In this document: positions 16,647 through 27,429 of the stretch, one piece after another
How positions within the stretch are numbered: position 1 is the first letter of the stretch
Layout of the letters: every line of letters starts with the position of its first letter
From: Candidatus Tisiphia endosymbiont of Dascillus cervinus
Lineage (GTDB): Bacteria; Pseudomonadota; Alphaproteobacteria; Rickettsiales; Rickettsiaceae
Direction of reading: 5' to 3'
NCBI RefSeq assembly: GCF_964026405.1
Contig: NZ_OZ032146.1
Coordinates: 744,001-808,000, forward strand
DNA length: 64,000 bases
The notes under the pieces: generated by a model
What the model saw: only the letters and a program-made list of their open reading frames with translations
Told to the model about the DNA's origin: nothing
Databases searched by the model: none
Made by a program: the position numbers and the translations under genes

Positions 16647-18986
16647 ATGACAAATAAAGAAAAATTACCCCTACTCGCATTAAAAGACATGGTGATATTC
16701 CCCGGTATGGTTGCTCCCATACTTGTCGGTAGGACAAAGTCTCTAAAAGCCTTACTTAACACTAAATCTACAGATGCTAATAGATATATATTATTGGTGT
16801 TACAAAAACAACAAGATCAAGACACTCCAGATATTCAAGATCTCTATTCTACAGGAGTAATTGCTAAAATTATACAAACAGTAAGATTACAAAATAATGC
16901 AAAAATTCTTGTTGAAGCAATGCAGAAGGTTAAACTTCATAACATAACTAATGAAGAAATGTTTGAGGCTGAATATAGTATACTACAAGATGAAGAGCTA
17001 ATTGATGTGGAAGCTTTAAAAATTTCTACGTCAATTGTCATTGAATTATTTATGAAATATACCAAGAATCATAAAAAAATTAATTCAGAAATAATAGAAA
17101 CAATAGCTGATGAAATAACCAAATATCCAACAAATTTTAGTTATATTACTAATGTGCTAGCCTCTTATCTGACTGCACCATTACTAATAAAACAAACTTT
17201 ATTAGAAGAAACAAAACCTCAAACACGAATTAAAACTATAATAGATACATTAACATCTAGTATGGCTCAAATGGAAGCAGAACAAGCTTTACAACTACGA
17301 GTGAAAAAACAAATTGAAAAAACTCAGCGTGATTATTACTTGCACGAACAAATGAAAGCTATACAAAAAGAACTCGAGCAGGATAAATCTGACTTTTCTG
17401 ATATAGAAAAAAAGATTAAGACCTTAAAACTTTCAAAAGAAGCAAAAGAAAAAGTTGAATCAGAACTGAAAAAGCTAAAGCTTATGAATCAAATGTCAGG
17501 TGAATCCTCAGTTATTCGTAACTATCTTGATACAATATTAGCTATGCCATGGGGAAAATTTGATAATAGTAAAACTGACATAAACAAAACTAGAGAAATT
17601 TTGGATCGGGATCATTTTGGTCTTGAGAAAGTCAAGGATCGTATAATTGAATATTTAGCAGTATTACAACGCTCTAAAAAAATTAAAGGACCTATACTAT
17701 GCTTAATTGGTCCTCCAGGAGTGGGAAAAACATCACTGGTCAAGTCAATTGCTGAAGCAATGGGTAGGAAATATGCTAAATTTGCTCTTGGTGGCATTAG
17801 AGATGAATCGGAAATTAGAGGTCATAGAAAAACATATCTTGGTTCTATGCCAGGAAAAATCATAAACTTAATTAAAAAAGTTAAAACTAATAACCCTGTT
17901 ATGTTATTAGATGAAATTGATAAAATGGGTTCTGATTTCCGAGGCGATCCAGCATCTGCTTTACTTGAAGTTTTGGATCCTGAACAAAACAGCCATTTCG
18001 TTGATCATTATTTAGAAGTAGAATATGATTTATCAGAAGTAATGTTTATTGCAACAGCCAATTCTTATAATTTGCCAAGAGCTTTACTAGATCGTATGGA
18101 GATCATTAATGTTTCTGGTTATGTTGAAGAAGAAAAATCACAAATTGCTAAAAACTATTTAATACCAAAGCAATTGAAACTACATCAAATGAAGAAAAAT
18201 GAGCTAATTATTGATGATGGAGCAATCTTAGAGTTAATCAGATATTATACCAAAGAATCAGGGGTAAGATCGCTTGAAAGAGAAATTAGCTCTGTTACAA
18301 GAAAAGTATTGCAAAAGATTCTGAGTAACAAAGAAGTAAAAAGCATATCAATATCATCTGAAAATCTTGAAGAATATTTAGGTGCTAGAAAACATAATTT
18401 TGGTTTAGCTGAGAAAGAAGACCAAATAGGCAGTACCACAGGGCTTGCTTATACAGAAGTTGGCGGAGAACTATTAACCATTGAAGCATTGTCATTCCCT
18501 GGAAAGGGAGATATTAAAACTACAGGCAAGCTTGGGGATGTAATGAAAGAATCCGCTCAAGCAGCTTATAGTTGTTTCCGCTCTAGAGCTAATAATTTTG
18601 GACTGAAGTACGAAGATTACAAAGACCTTGATATCCATTTACATGTACCGGCTGGTGCAATTCCAAAAGATGGACCATCTGCTGGATGTGCAATATTTAC
18701 CACTATTGTTTCACTTATGACCAAAATACCAGTCAAAAGAACTGTGGCAATGACTGGAGAAATTACCCTAAGGGGTACAGTGTTACCAATTGGAGGACTA
18801 AAAGAAAAATTATTGGCTGCTAGCCGAGGTGGTATACAAACAGTATTAATACCTGAAGAGAATATCAAGGACTTAAAAGATATTCCACCGAATATAAAGA
18901 ATAGCTTGGAAATTTTATCAGTGTCAAATATAGATCAAGTACTAAAATTAGCTTTAGTGAATAATAATTTTACAGTTGCTAACTAA
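16647..18986 (+). CDS. lon: ATP-dependent Lon protease
   Basis: A 779-residue AAA+ serine protease that degrades misfolded and regulatory proteins. Domains in order are the N-terminal substrate domain (LPLLALKDMVIFPGMVAPI, about residues 6-24), a coiled-coil rich region (about 210-285), and the ATPase with Walker A GPPGVGKTS (about 355) and Walker B VMLLDEIDK. The C-terminal peptidase has the catalytic dyad Ser 678 in KDGPSAGC and Lys 719 in GGLKEKLLAA. All catalytic residues are present and the length is normal. Confidence 0.97.
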   Translation: MTNKEKLPLLALKDMVIFPGMVAPILVGRTKSLKALLNTKSTDANRYILLVLQKQQDQDTPDIQDLYSTGVIAKIIQTVRLQNNAKILVEAMQKVKLHNITNEEMFEAEYSILQDEELIDVEALKISTSIVIELFMKYTKNHKKINSEIIETIADEITKYPTNFSYITNVLASYLTAPLLIKQTLLEETKPQTRIKTIIDTLTSSMAQMEAEQALQLRVKKQIEKTQRDYYLHEQMKAIQKELEQDKSDFSDIEKKIKTLKLSKEAKEKVESELKKLKLMNQMSGESSVIRNYLDTILAMPWGKFDNSKTDINKTREILDRDHFGLEKVKDRIIEYLAVLQRSKKIKGPILCLIGPPGVGKTSLVKSIAEAMGRKYAKFALGGIRDESEIRGHRKTYLGSMPGKIINLIKKVKTNNPVMLLDEIDKMGSDFRGDPASALLEVLDPEQNSHFVDHYLEVEYDLSEVMFIATANSYNLPRALLDRMEIINVSGYVEEEKSQIAKNYLIPKQLKLHQMKKNELIIDDGAILELIRYYTKESGVRSLEREISSVTRKVLQKILSNKEVKSISISSENLEEYLGARKHNFGLAEKEDQIGSTTGLAYTEVGGELLTIEALSFPGKGDIKTTGKLGDVMKESAQAAYSCFRSRANNFGLKYEDYKDLDIHLHVPAGAIPKDGPSAGCAIFTTIVSLMTKIPVKRTVAMTGEITLRGTVLPIGGLKEKLLAASRGGIQTVLIPEENIKDLKDIPPNIKNSLEILSVSNIDQVLKLALVNNNFTVAN

Positions 18987-19055
18987 AAAAATATTAACAT
19001 TAAGATAGAAACTTGAATATACTTAAAATTATTTAGCTATGTTGTAGGTTTGAAT

Positions 19056-19607
19056 ATGACTATTAAAAACACTGAAAATTCCTATGGTTTAGTTACAAAA
19101 CTTCTACATTGGATAGTTGGAGTTATGATAGTGTCAATGATTATAGTTGGTTTTTCTATGCAAAACATAGAATATCCTGTTATAAAACAGCAAATTTACG
19201 CCTCCCACAAGGCTATAGGCGTGATGGTATTATTACTAGTATCCATAAGATTGCTATGGCGTTTAATTAATATCAGAGTAATCTTACCAAGTGATTTACC
19301 AAGATGGCAAAAAAATGTTGCTACCTTAAATATCAATATACTCTATCTTTTAATGTTTATAATGCCAATCAGTGGTGTATTAATGACCATTATGTCAGGT
19401 CGTAACATTGATATATATGGACTGTTTACTATCACTTCATTCATTCAGAATGCATCATTTGCCAAAATATTTTACAAAATGCATGAATTTTCAGCATTTA
19501 TTCTCTGTATTTTAATTGCTCTGCATACTTTAGCTGCCTTTTATCACCATTTTGTAAGAAAAGATGATGTATTGAAGAGAATGTGGTTCAATAACAGAAA
19601 TAATTGA
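19056..19607 (+). CDS. Cytochrome b561
   Basis: A 183-residue inner-membrane protein with four hydrophobic segments. The heme-ligand histidines appear in KLLHWIVGVM, in ASHKAIGVM, and in the late segments containing KMHEFSAF and IALHTLAAFYHH. This is the bacterial di-heme cytochrome b561 family, which passes electrons from the quinone pool, for example to superoxide. ATG 19056 is chosen, with a GTAGGT site upstream. It is 69 bases downstream of lon on the same strand. Confidence 0.88.
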   Translation: MTIKNTENSYGLVTKLLHWIVGVMIVSMIIVGFSMQNIEYPVIKQQIYASHKAIGVMVLLLVSIRLLWRLINIRVILPSDLPRWQKNVATLNINILYLLMFIMPISGVLMTIMSGRNIDIYGLFTITSFIQNASFAKIFYKMHEFSAFILCILIALHTLAAFYHHFVRKDDVLKRMWFNNRNN

Positions 19608-19958
19608 AAATGTAAAGAATTAGGCAACTTTTGGAATTGCTGCATATAACTATGTATAGTCCTCTATAATATAAAAGCATTGTGGATAAGTTTGTGAATA
19701 AAAAATGAATGATCATTTTGTAAAATCCATGTTCAACTTAATTTTACATCTTATTAACAAGCAAATATATTGCTATAATTGCTTAAAGTATAGATTAAAT
19801 CTTATTAATATCTTAATTGTAAATAGAAAAAATATTAATGCCATTGACTAATTTTTACTTAGTGCATAACTTTTATCGTGTATAATCAAATTAATTAATC
19901 AATAATAAAATTCAGACTATAATAGAAAACCATCCATATCATAAATAGGCTATGCTCG
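19608..19958. other. Intergenic region without a supported gene
   Basis: About 350 AT-rich bases between the cytochrome b561 and LD-carboxypeptidase genes. I see no convincing open frame, RNA gene or copy of the palindromic families here. Confidence 0.5.
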
Positions 19959-20945
19959 ATGAGAAGTAATATTTGTATAATACTCCTACCAGTTGTTTTT
20001 ATGTTATTATCAGCATTTTCGAATCTAGACTTTAACAAAAATAATAAGGAATTTATTAGCTTATTGAAAGATACAAAAATTACTGTTGTTGCTCCTGCCT
20101 CAGGGGTAAGCAGTAAATTATTATCTAATTTAAAAAATATTACTTCATTGAAACTAGATATTCCAAATAGTTGCTTTGGAGGAAAAAGCTTATTCCATTC
20201 TACCGACGATAAAACAAGGTTATCGTGTTTAGAAAACGCGTTACTGGATCAATCAAATGACGTAATATGGACACTTCGCGGGGGATATGGTTCAGCAAAA
20301 TTGATTCCTGACTTACAACGCATGAAAAAACCTATAAAGGAAAAGTTTTTTATAGGGTTTAGTGATATGACTGCTTTACATATTTTCTTTTCTCAAGAAT
20401 GGGGATGGAAGACAATTCATGGTAACGGAATCATTGAAATATTTAATCCAACAAGAGATCATCAGAATTTTATAAAAATAGCAAAAATAATTTCTGGTAA
20501 AGAAACTCTAGCTAAAATTAAAGGGTTATCAGCAATCAACCATGCTGCAAAATCTAGCAAAATTGTTACAGGTAATCTTACTGGTGGTAATCTAACCATT
20601 GTACAAACATCTATAGGTACATCATGGCAAATAAAAACAGCAGATAAGATTCTTTTTTTGGAAGATGTTGACATAAAACCATATCAGCTAGATCGCATTT
20701 TATATCATTTAAAACAAGCAAGGCTGCTAGATCATGTAAATGCTATAATATTTGGGACTTGTGGAGGTGATGGTAAGAGTATCATTACTGTTCTTACTGA
20801 TTTTGCAGCAACCTTAAAAATTCCAGTATTTAAGACTAATAGGTTTGGTCACGAGCAAATTAATGATCCAATTATTTACAATACTAGTACAAAAATTATT
20901 CCTTCTAATGATAACCAGTTCGAATTAATAATGAAATGCTATTAA
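19959..20945 (+). CDS. ldcA: LD-carboxypeptidase (LdcA family)
   Basis: Peptidase of family S66, which removes the terminal D-Ala from murein tetrapeptides during peptidoglycan recycling. The catalytic Ser is in GFSDMTALH (about residue 134). The Glu is in FLEDVDIKPYQLDR and the His in FGHEQINDP, and the LRGGYGS motif precedes them. The protein starts with a hydrophobic segment (residues 5-21) that is probably a signal peptide or anchor, suggesting export, whereas the E. coli enzyme is cytoplasmic. Length is 328 residues. Confidence 0.88.
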   Translation: MRSNICIILLPVVFMLLSAFSNLDFNKNNKEFISLLKDTKITVVAPASGVSSKLLSNLKNITSLKLDIPNSCFGGKSLFHSTDDKTRLSCLENALLDQSNDVIWTLRGGYGSAKLIPDLQRMKKPIKEKFFIGFSDMTALHIFFSQEWGWKTIHGNGIIEIFNPTRDHQNFIKIAKIISGKETLAKIKGLSAINHAAKSSKIVTGNLTGGNLTIVQTSIGTSWQIKTADKILFLEDVDIKPYQLDRILYHLKQARLLDHVNAIIFGTCGGDGKSIITVLTDFAATLKIPVFKTNRFGHEQINDPIIYNTSTKIIPSNDNQFELIMKCY

Positions 20946-20979
20946 GAATAATTCTAAGTTAACCCAAGAAGGTTTTAGC

Positions 20980-21089
20980 CTATAGTCAATTGAAGAGAAT
21001 TGAGTAGCAGGAGCGATGGAGCGACACCTATATGTAATAGGCGAGGGATCGAAGACGACGTTACCAAATTTTCCTCAATTCACTATAGC
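20980..21089. repeat. Palindromic element covering the end of hemC
   Basis: CCTATAGTCAATTGAAGAG (20980) and CAATTCACTATAGC (ending 21089) form inverted arms around GAGCGATGGAGCGACACC. The right arm contains the stop codon and final codons of hemC, so the element seems to have supplied the gene's present 3' end. Confidence 0.55.
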
Positions 21090-21977
21090 TAACATCAAAG
21101 TTTTTGCAGCCTGTATGCCAGAATTTTTACAATCTTTTGGTTTAGAAATGTCGCTATGAAAAACTATTTTACTCCCGTCAAAATCAGAAAGCATAAACTC
21201 TGTAAGAATATCATTACCTATATACGTTGAATAAGCAGCTACAGGAATTTTACAATTTGCATCTAAATATTCCAAAAATGCCCTTCCAGCTTGCATTAGC
21301 TCCCATGTTTCAAGATGGTTAATTTTATTACATATTTCCTGTATTTTATGATCGTTTTTTCTTATCTCTACCGCTATAACTCCCTGACCTACAGATGGTA
21401 ATATCTCTTTTGTCTCTATTAAGTGGCAATATTGTGTATTAAATAGTCCTAATCTTTTTAAACCACTATAAGCTAAAATGGTTGCATCAACATCACCTTG
21501 CATTAATTTTTTTATTCTTGAATCGACATTTCCTCTAAAAGTAACAATTTTTAAATCAGGTCTTTTTCTTTGTATTAGGATTTTTCTACGAACTGAAGAT
21601 GTACCTACCTTACTAGCAAAAGGCAGTTCTTCTATTGATTTATAATCTAAGCAGACAAATACATCTCGTGCATCTTCTCTCTCAAGTACAGCACATATCA
21701 TCAATTCTGACGGTAGTTTGCAAGGTACGTCTTTTAAGGAATGTACAGCTAAGTCAATTTTGCCATTTATAAGAGCATTTTCTATTTCTTTTAAAAATAA
21801 AGCTTTGCCACCTATATCATACAGATTTTTATCCTTAATCAAATCACCAGAGGTAATTATTGGAACTATTTCATAAATTATGTTTGGATAATGAATTTTA
21901 ATTTGGTCTACTACTAAATTTGTTTGTATTAAAGCCAAAGGACTTCTTCTTGTACCTATTTTTATTACTTTCTTCAT
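21075..21977 (-). CDS. hemC: Porphobilinogen deaminase (hydroxymethylbilane synthase)
   Basis: A 300-residue enzyme that polymerises four porphobilinogens to hydroxymethylbilane in heme synthesis. Visible are the N-terminal [10 protein letters not shown], the substrate-binding [18 protein letters not shown], the central [11 protein letters not shown], and [13 protein letters not shown] with the cysteine (about 242) that carries the dipyrromethane cofactor. The C-terminus ends with KTLMLAIVN inside a palindromic element and may have been altered by it. All catalytic residues are upstream of this. Confidence 0.95.
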   Translation of the reverse strand: MKKVIKIGTRRSPLALIQTNLVVDQIKIHYPNIIYEIVPIITSGDLIKDKNLYDIGGKALFLKEIENALINGKIDLAVHSLKDVPCKLPSELMICAVLEREDARDVFVCLDYKSIEELPFASKVGTSSVRRKILIQRKRPDLKIVTFRGNVDSRIKKLMQGDVDATILAYSGLKRLGLFNTQYCHLIETKEILPSVGQGVIAVEIRKNDHKIQEICNKINHLETWELMQAGRAFLEYLDANCKIPVAAYSTYIGNDILTEFMLSDFDGSKIVFHSDISKPKDCKNSGIQAAKTLMLAIVN

Positions 21978-22174
21978 AGAACCCAGCTATTTTCTCAAAT
22001 GCAGATCTTTTTATTACTGTTAATCTACAAAACTCATCATCTCCAAAATATTATAATTACATATATTCCATGATAAAGATTATTTTTATCATCATGATCA
22101 TTTATTGTAGGTTACACAAGAGCTTTAATATAGAAATTACTTCTATGTCCTATTTTTGCTATTCATAACATTGT

Positions 22175-23071
22175 TTAGTTATGCCTGTAATCTGTAAGTA
22201 CTTCATCAATAACACGCCATGATTGTGTGACTTCTGCAGTATTTGTACCCGGGAGGTCTGCTGCGATAATTAAGGCCTTCCATAATGTCCATGCACGACC
22301 GCGAGTCCAAGTGCCGGCGTCTAATGGAAGCATTGTCCGAAAGATTTCCCGACTTCTTCCTTGAAATAACATCCAAGTAATCGCCAAATCACAGGCTGGG
22401 TCGCCGATCCCTAGCCCTCCAAAATCAATGACAGCACTCAACTTTCCTTCTTGTACTAGCAGGTTGCCGGTGCTGATGTCACCATGAATCCATATTGGCG
22501 AAGCTTGCCAAGTAGTAGTCAGAGCTTCTTCCCAAATTTTAGTAGCAGTGCTGATATCGATCTTGTTACTTAATGCAGAGATTGCTTGTCGTGTCTCAGT
22601 GTCGTAGATCGTTAGAGGTCCACCACGATAGAAGTTATGTAAGCCTGGTAGAGGTCCGTCCGTGGGATCAATGCTTTGCAGAGCGATAAGAAATTGTGCG
22701 AGATTGGTTGCGAAGTCACCTAGGTCGGCTATGTGTGCAGATGTAGCAGTTTCGCCCTCAATCCAGCGGTAAATGGACCATCGCCATGGATAGCCCTCAC
22801 CAGCTTCTCCCATTGCTACAGGCAGTGGAATTGGAAGTGGCAGCAAAGATGCCAATCTAGGCAACCACTTTTGCTCTTTTTCTACCTGTATTGCATACCT
22901 CTCGCTACTAGGCATGCGTACAAGCATGTGCTTACCCAAGCGAAATGTTCTGTTGTCCCAACCACTGAGTTCGACCGGCTGAACAGGCAAATCTCTAAAT
23001 TGTGGAAACTGGGTGGCTACTAAGCAACTCACAAGTTGACTGTCTATCATTAAATTGCACTGCTTATTCAT
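22175..23071 (-). CDS. Aminoglycoside phosphotransferase-family kinase
   Basis: A 298-residue protein of the APH/choline-kinase fold. The catalytic loop [14 protein letters not shown] (about residues 188-200) and the metal motif [17 protein letters not shown] follow an N-terminal lobe with WDNRTFRLG. Such enzymes phosphorylate aminoglycosides, macrolides or small metabolites; the substrate is unknown. ATG 23071 overlaps the last 8 bases of secA, so translation is probably coupled; longer upstream frames run inside secA. Base composition is unlike its neighbours: two sampled 60-base stretches have 47% and 55% G+C, while the flanking sequence is near one third. That suggests recent transfer. 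No mobile element borders it. Confidence 0.88.
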   Translation of the reverse strand: MNKQCNLMIDSQLVSCLVATQFPQFRDLPVQPVELSGWDNRTFRLGKHMLVRMPSSERYAIQVEKEQKWLPRLASLLPLPIPLPVAMGEAGEGYPWRWSIYRWIEGETATSAHIADLGDFATNLAQFLIALQSIDPTDGPLPGLHNFYRGGPLTIYDTETRQAISALSNKIDISTATKIWEEALTTTWQASPIWIHGDISTGNLLVQEGKLSAVIDFGGLGIGDPACDLAITWMLFQGRSREIFRTMLPLDAGTWTRGRAWTLWKALIIAADLPGTNTAEVTQSWRVIDEVLTDYRHN

Positions 23072-25796
23072 TACTTCCGTGACAATATTTATATTTCTTG
23101 CTAGAACCACAGGGACATAACTCATTTCTAGCCACTTTTCCCCAACTTGATGGGTCTGATTGTACTCTATCCTGTGGATTGACTTGAGTTTTGATGGTTT
23201 TAAGTTGAGTTTCAATACTAACACCAGCATTATATTTATGAAAAGCTGGGTCCTCCCTAGTTTCTTGCATTGTCTTTTGAAGTTTTTTATTTTCCAAAGA
23301 CATTGACTCTTTTTTAATATGGCTAGTATCCATATGGAGATGACAAACTCTTTGGATAAATAATTCCTTCAAATTATCGAGCATTTGTTCAAATAAATTG
23401 AAAGCTTCTCTTTTATACTCGTTAAGAGGATCTTTTTGGGCATAAGCCCTTAGTGATATACCTTGTCGTAAATGATCTAAATTATGTAAGTGATCTTTCC
23501 ATACTTGATCTAAAGTTGTCAGTAAAATATACTTAATTGCGTCATTCATCAAGTTAACACTATATGCTTCCTCTTTTGCTTGGTACAAGTCATTTACCAT
23601 TTTTACAACGTTAGATATCACCTGTACTTCGGTAACATCAGCTTTTGTTATAGATTCATGCTGTAGTTTTATAGCAAAAATACGCTGCAACTCTCCTGTT
23701 AGAGCATTTATATCCCAGTCTTCTCTATAAGAACTAGGTGGAATAAAAGTTAATACTACTTTTTCTACTAGTTCTTTTGTCATGTTAGTTAAAAAATCAT
23801 GTGCATCTTTTGACTTAATAATGTCACTGCGCTGTTCATAAACTATCTTACGTTGATCATTCATAACATCATCAAAACGTAATAAATTTTTACGTATTTC
23901 GTAATTATGTCCTTCAACTTTCTGTTGAGCTTTTTCAAGTGAACGACTAATCATAGGGTGATGGATTGCTTCACCATCTTTTAAACCTAACGTTCTTAAA
24001 ACTCCGGAGATACGGTCTGAGGCAAAAATACGCATCAGATCATCTTCTAAAGACAAGAAAAATTTTGTATTGCCTGGATCACCTTGTCTACCAGCTCTTC
24101 CTCGTAACTGGTTATCTATCCTACGACTCTCATGCCTTTCAGTACCTATAACAAATAATCCTCCAGCCTCTATTACACGCTGCTTCTCTTCAGCTATCTG
24201 CTCTTTTATTTTTACTATTTCTAATTCATATTGCTCTTTTGCTAGGTTCTTTAGAGATAGTTGTTCTATTAGCATTTCTGGGTTACCGCCAAGCATAATA
24301 TCTGTACCACGACCTGCCATATTTGTGGCAATAGTCACAGCCTTAAATCGTCCGGCTTGAGCTATAATAAATGCTTCCTGCTGATGAAATTTTGCGTTTA
24401 AAACATTATGAGTTATTTTATTTTTGGTAAGTAAGTTAGAAATTTCTTCAGACTTCTCTATACTAACCGTTCCAACCAAAACAGGTTGACCACGATCATG
24501 ACATTCTTTTATTAATTTTAGGATAGCTTCATATTTATCTTGTTTACTGCCATAAATCTCGTCATCATAATCAACTCTAGTAATTGGATTATGGGTAGGA
24601 ACAGCAAGAACATCAAGATTGTATATGTCTTTTAGCTCTGCATCTTCGGTCATTGCTGTACCAGTCATACCTGATAATTTGGGATAATTCCTAAAATAGT
24701 TTTGGAAAGTAATAGAAGCTAAGGTTTGATTCTCATTTTGAATTTGTACATGCTCTTTTGCCTCTAGTGACTGGTGTAACCCTTCAGAATACCGTCTACC
24801 TTCCATAACGCGTCCAGTAAATTCATCAATAATCATAACTTTTCCATCGCGTACTAAATAATCAACATCACGATTGAAGAGGATATGAGCCCTTAATGAT
24901 TGATTGATATAATGAACTAAACTTAAATTTTCAAAATCGTAAAGGCTTGAATCTTTTTCAATAAGACTATTAGCTACAAGCATTGATTCTACATGAGTTA
25001 TACCATTCTCAGTAAGATTAACTGTCCGTAATTTCTCATCTTTTTCGTAATCTTCATCTTTAAACTGACGAACTAATTTATCAATTGTGCTGTATAAATC
25101 CGAGCGATCGTCTACTGGACCTGATATAATTAGCGGAGTTCTTGCTTCATCAATTAAAATTGAGTCAACTTCATCAATAATAGCGAATTTAAAAGGGCGA
25201 AGTACCTTAGAATCTTCACTATATTTCATGTTATCTCTGAGGAAATCAAATCCAAGCTCGTTATTAGTTGCATAAGTAATATCTGCTCTATAAGCGTTAC
25301 GTCTATCATCATCACTGATATTAGCAGTGATACAACCAACAGATAACCCTAGGAAATTATGAATTCTTCCCATCCACTCAGAATCACGTTTTGCTAAATA
25401 ATCATTTACCGTAACAACATGCACCCCTTCACCAGTAAGAGCATTCAAATATGCAGGTAATGTAGCAACTAAAGTTTTTCCTTCTCCTGTACGCATTTCA
25501 GTAATCATAGCACGGTGCAATATCAATCCACCAATTAGCTGAACATCAAAATGCCTCATTCCATAAATTCTTTTTGAAGCTTCCCGTACAACAGCAAAAG
25601 CTTCATAAGTTAAGTCATCTACTGACTCACCATCTTTTAATCTTTGCCTAAATTGTTCTGTTTTATTTCTCAAATCGTCATCAGAAAGTTTTTGTATTGA
25701 AGGCTCGAGCAAATTAATTTTTTCAATTTCTGAAGATAATTTTTTTATACTTCTATCATTTGCTGTGCCGAATAATTTTTTAAGTAAAGAAAGCAT
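23064..25796 (-). CDS. secA: Protein translocase ATPase SecA
   Basis: A 910-residue motor of the Sec pathway that drives unfolded preproteins through SecYEG. The first nucleotide-binding fold has Walker A MRTGEGKT (about residues 100-107) and [19 protein letters not shown]. The cross-linking and helical scaffold regions follow, and the second fold contains [11 protein letters not shown] and [23 protein letters not shown] in consecutive parts. The C-terminal zinc motif has Cys 894, Cys 896, Cys 905 and His 906 and binds SecB; secB is at 41632. The gene is complete. Confidence 0.97.
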   Translation of the reverse strand: MLSLLKKLFGTANDRSIKKLSSEIEKINLLEPSIQKLSDDDLRNKTEQFRQRLKDGESVDDLTYEAFAVVREASKRIYGMRHFDVQLIGGLILHRAMITEMRTGEGKTLVATLPAYLNALTGEGVHVVTVNDYLAKRDSEWMGRIHNFLGLSVGCITANISDDDRRNAYRADITYATNNELGFDFLRDNMKYSEDSKVLRPFKFAIIDEVDSILIDEARTPLIISGPVDDRSDLYSTIDKLVRQFKDEDYEKDEKLRTVNLTENGITHVESMLVANSLIEKDSSLYDFENLSLVHYINQSLRAHILFNRDVDYLVRDGKVMIIDEFTGRVMEGRRYSEGLHQSLEAKEHVQIQNENQTLASITFQNYFRNYPKLSGMTGTAMTEDAELKDIYNLDVLAVPTHNPITRVDYDDEIYGSKQDKYEAILKLIKECHDRGQPVLVGTVSIEKSEEISNLLTKNKITHNVLNAKFHQQEAFIIAQAGRFKAVTIATNMAGRGTDIMLGGNPEMLIEQLSLKNLAKEQYELEIVKIKEQIAEEKQRVIEAGGLFVIGTERHESRRIDNQLRGRAGRQGDPGNTKFFLSLEDDLMRIFASDRISGVLRTLGLKDGEAIHHPMISRSLEKAQQKVEGHNYEIRKNLLRFDDVMNDQRKIVYEQRSDIIKSKDAHDFLTNMTKELVEKVVLTFIPPSSYREDWDINALTGELQRIFAIKLQHESITKADVTEVQVISNVVKMVNDLYQAKEEAYSVNLMNDAIKYILLTTLDQVWKDHLHNLDHLRQGISLRAYAQKDPLNEYKREAFNLFEQMLDNLKELFIQRVCHLHMDTSHIKKESMSLENKKLQKTMQETREDPAFHKYNAGVSIETQLKTIKTQVNPQDRVQSDPSSWGKVARNELCPCGSSKKYKYCHGSNE

Positions 25797-25876
25797 TTAT
25801 ATCCTAGATTCAAATAGTAAATATCCTGTAAAATATGATATTTTATGATATTTATCAAACAAATTGTAAATAGCTG

Positions 25877-25905
25877 TTGACGTAGAAGGGTTATCCTTAT
25901 AAAAT
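25877..25905 (+). promoter_or_regulatory. Predicted promoter of the parvulin gene
   Basis: TTGACG at 25877-25882 and TAAAAT at 25900-25905 are spaced by 17 bases, 38 bases before the start codon of the isomerase gene. It is the only good -35/-10 pair seen between the divergent secA and isomerase genes. Confidence 0.5.
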
Positions 25906-25942
25906 CCAGCTATCATAAACAATATATAATAATGGACAACAA

Positions 25943-26788
25943 ATGAAAAGAACAACTATAATTTTTTTAGCTGCTAGTTTACTTGCGAGTAGTGCTTTTG
26001 CTGATGAAGATAAAATTGTTGCTACCTACAAAGGTGGTGAAGTGAAAGAATCACAGGTTATGCAACAATTCCAATCTTCTTTAGATACCCAACCAAGTGC
26101 TAAAGGAAAAAAGTTTACTGATTTCGATGCGAATATACAGGAAATGTTAGTAAAGGGCTATATCGATGCAAAATTGCTTGAGCAAGAAGCCAAGAATTCT
26201 AATATTGAATCTTCAAAAGAATTCCAATCTAAGTTGAATATAGTAAAAAACCAATTGGTTCAGCAAGAATTGATGGAGCGTTATGTAAAATCTCATGTTG
26301 ATGAGAAAATGATTAATGCTGAATATGATAAATTAGTTGCTAGCCTAAAAGGAAAAGAGGAAGTAAAAGTAAGTCATATTTTGGTTGCAACTGAAAAAGA
26401 CGCAATAAATGTACAAAATAGACTTAAAAAAGGGGAAAAATTTGCTAAGCTTGCTAAGGATTTCTCAAAAGATGAAGGGTCTAAAGCCAATGGTGGAGAA
26501 ATAGGCTATATTACTTCTGGACAGCTAGTGCCTGAATTTGAAGATAAAGCATTATCAATGAAAGTAAATGAAATCTCTTCTCCAGTTAAAACCCAATTTG
26601 GTTGGCATATAATTACTGTACTTGATAAAAGACCTGCACAAATACCTTCTAAGGAGGAAGCTACTGCTAGTATAACCAATCAACTTAGTAGAGATGCTAT
26701 ATTAAAGTATGTTGCTGATCTTGAAAGTAAAGCTGATATCAAAATAATGTTACCGAAGTCACAAATAACAAATGAGACTAAAAAATAA
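25943..26788 (+). CDS. Periplasmic parvulin-type peptidyl-prolyl isomerase
   Basis: A 281-residue exported folding factor. A signal peptide (residues 1-20, cleavage after SAFA) is followed by a SurA/PrsA-like helical N-domain. One PpiC/parvulin domain follows, starting KVSHILVATE (about residues 143-152), with GGEIGYITSGQLVPEFE and QFGWHIITVLDKR. It probably helps outer-membrane proteins fold. The C-terminal tail is Lys-rich. It is transcribed divergently from secA, another export gene. Confidence 0.9.
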   Translation: MKRTTIIFLAASLLASSAFADEDKIVATYKGGEVKESQVMQQFQSSLDTQPSAKGKKFTDFDANIQEMLVKGYIDAKLLEQEAKNSNIESSKEFQSKLNIVKNQLVQQELMERYVKSHVDEKMINAEYDKLVASLKGKEEVKVSHILVATEKDAINVQNRLKKGEKFAKLAKDFSKDEGSKANGGEIGYITSGQLVPEFEDKALSMKVNEISSPVKTQFGWHIITVLDKRPAQIPSKEEATASITNQLSRDAILKYVADLESKADIKIMLPKSQITNETKK

Positions 26789-26804
26789 TCTAGTATGACC
26801 TAAT

Positions 26805-26962
26805 AACCTGAATTTGATGTAACTTGTTACGTTGAATTCAGGCTACTACAGTTGTAGTTACTACACAGAGCTGTCATTCCCGCGTAGGCGGGAATCTAAA
26901 AAAATAAACCAAGATGGTTTGTTAGACTTTTTTAGACCCCGCACTGAAGCAGGGGTGACAGC
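26805..26962. repeat. Two palindromic elements after the isomerase gene
   Basis: The first is AACCTGAATTTGATGTAACT with the inverse GTTACGTTGAATTCAGG (26805-26842). The second has CTGTCATTCCCGCG at 26871 and GGGGTGACAGC ending 26962. Neither overlaps a gene. The rest of 26789-27116 shows nothing supportable. Confidence 0.7.
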
Positions 26963-27116
26963 ACTTCTCTTATTATAGCAAAAATCTTCTTTGGTTAACT
27001 ATAAAGATAGCTCCGGACACTAATGAACCCACGCAGGGAATCAATATCTGCCTTGGTAATATTATTTTATCTTCAACGTGTTCTTGACTCCTCGAATGCT
27101 TTGCTAATCGCTTTAC

Positions 27117-27407
27117 CTAGACTTCTGCTGATTTGGTAAAGTTATCATATGCTTTTCCACGTTCTTTAGCAGATTTACCAATAGATCCTATTAAAGCGAC
27201 AGTAGATTTTAAAAAATCACCGAATTGAGTGATAACTTTTGGGGTTTTCATATCTTTCATAAAATTATCTTTGAGATTATGTAAGTCATCAACTATTTCA
27301 GCAAGATTTTGTGGACTTGGCTTAACCCCTATTTTTCCTTCTATCTTCCGCAAAGTTTTTGCAGTTTCTGGGCTTACAGCAACTTTAGAGTTATCTTTTT
27401 TAAACAT
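27117..27407 (-). CDS. Uncharacterised 96-residue protein
   Basis: A small, charged, probably cytoplasmic helical protein with no signal or membrane segment. It contains SPETAKTLRKIEGKIG and LAEIVDDLHNLKDNF. I do not recognise a named family; conservation in Rickettsia relatives would be the test. It begins 22 bases after the end of the dsbB pseudogene and on the same strand, so it probably shares that transcript. Confidence 0.55.
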   Translation of the reverse strand: MFKKDNSKVAVSPETAKTLRKIEGKIGVKPSPQNLAEIVDDLHNLKDNFMKDMKTPKVITQFGDFLKSTVALIGSIGKSAKERGKAYDNFTKSAEV

Positions 27408-27429
27408 AGATATAATAAGTTAAAATTAC

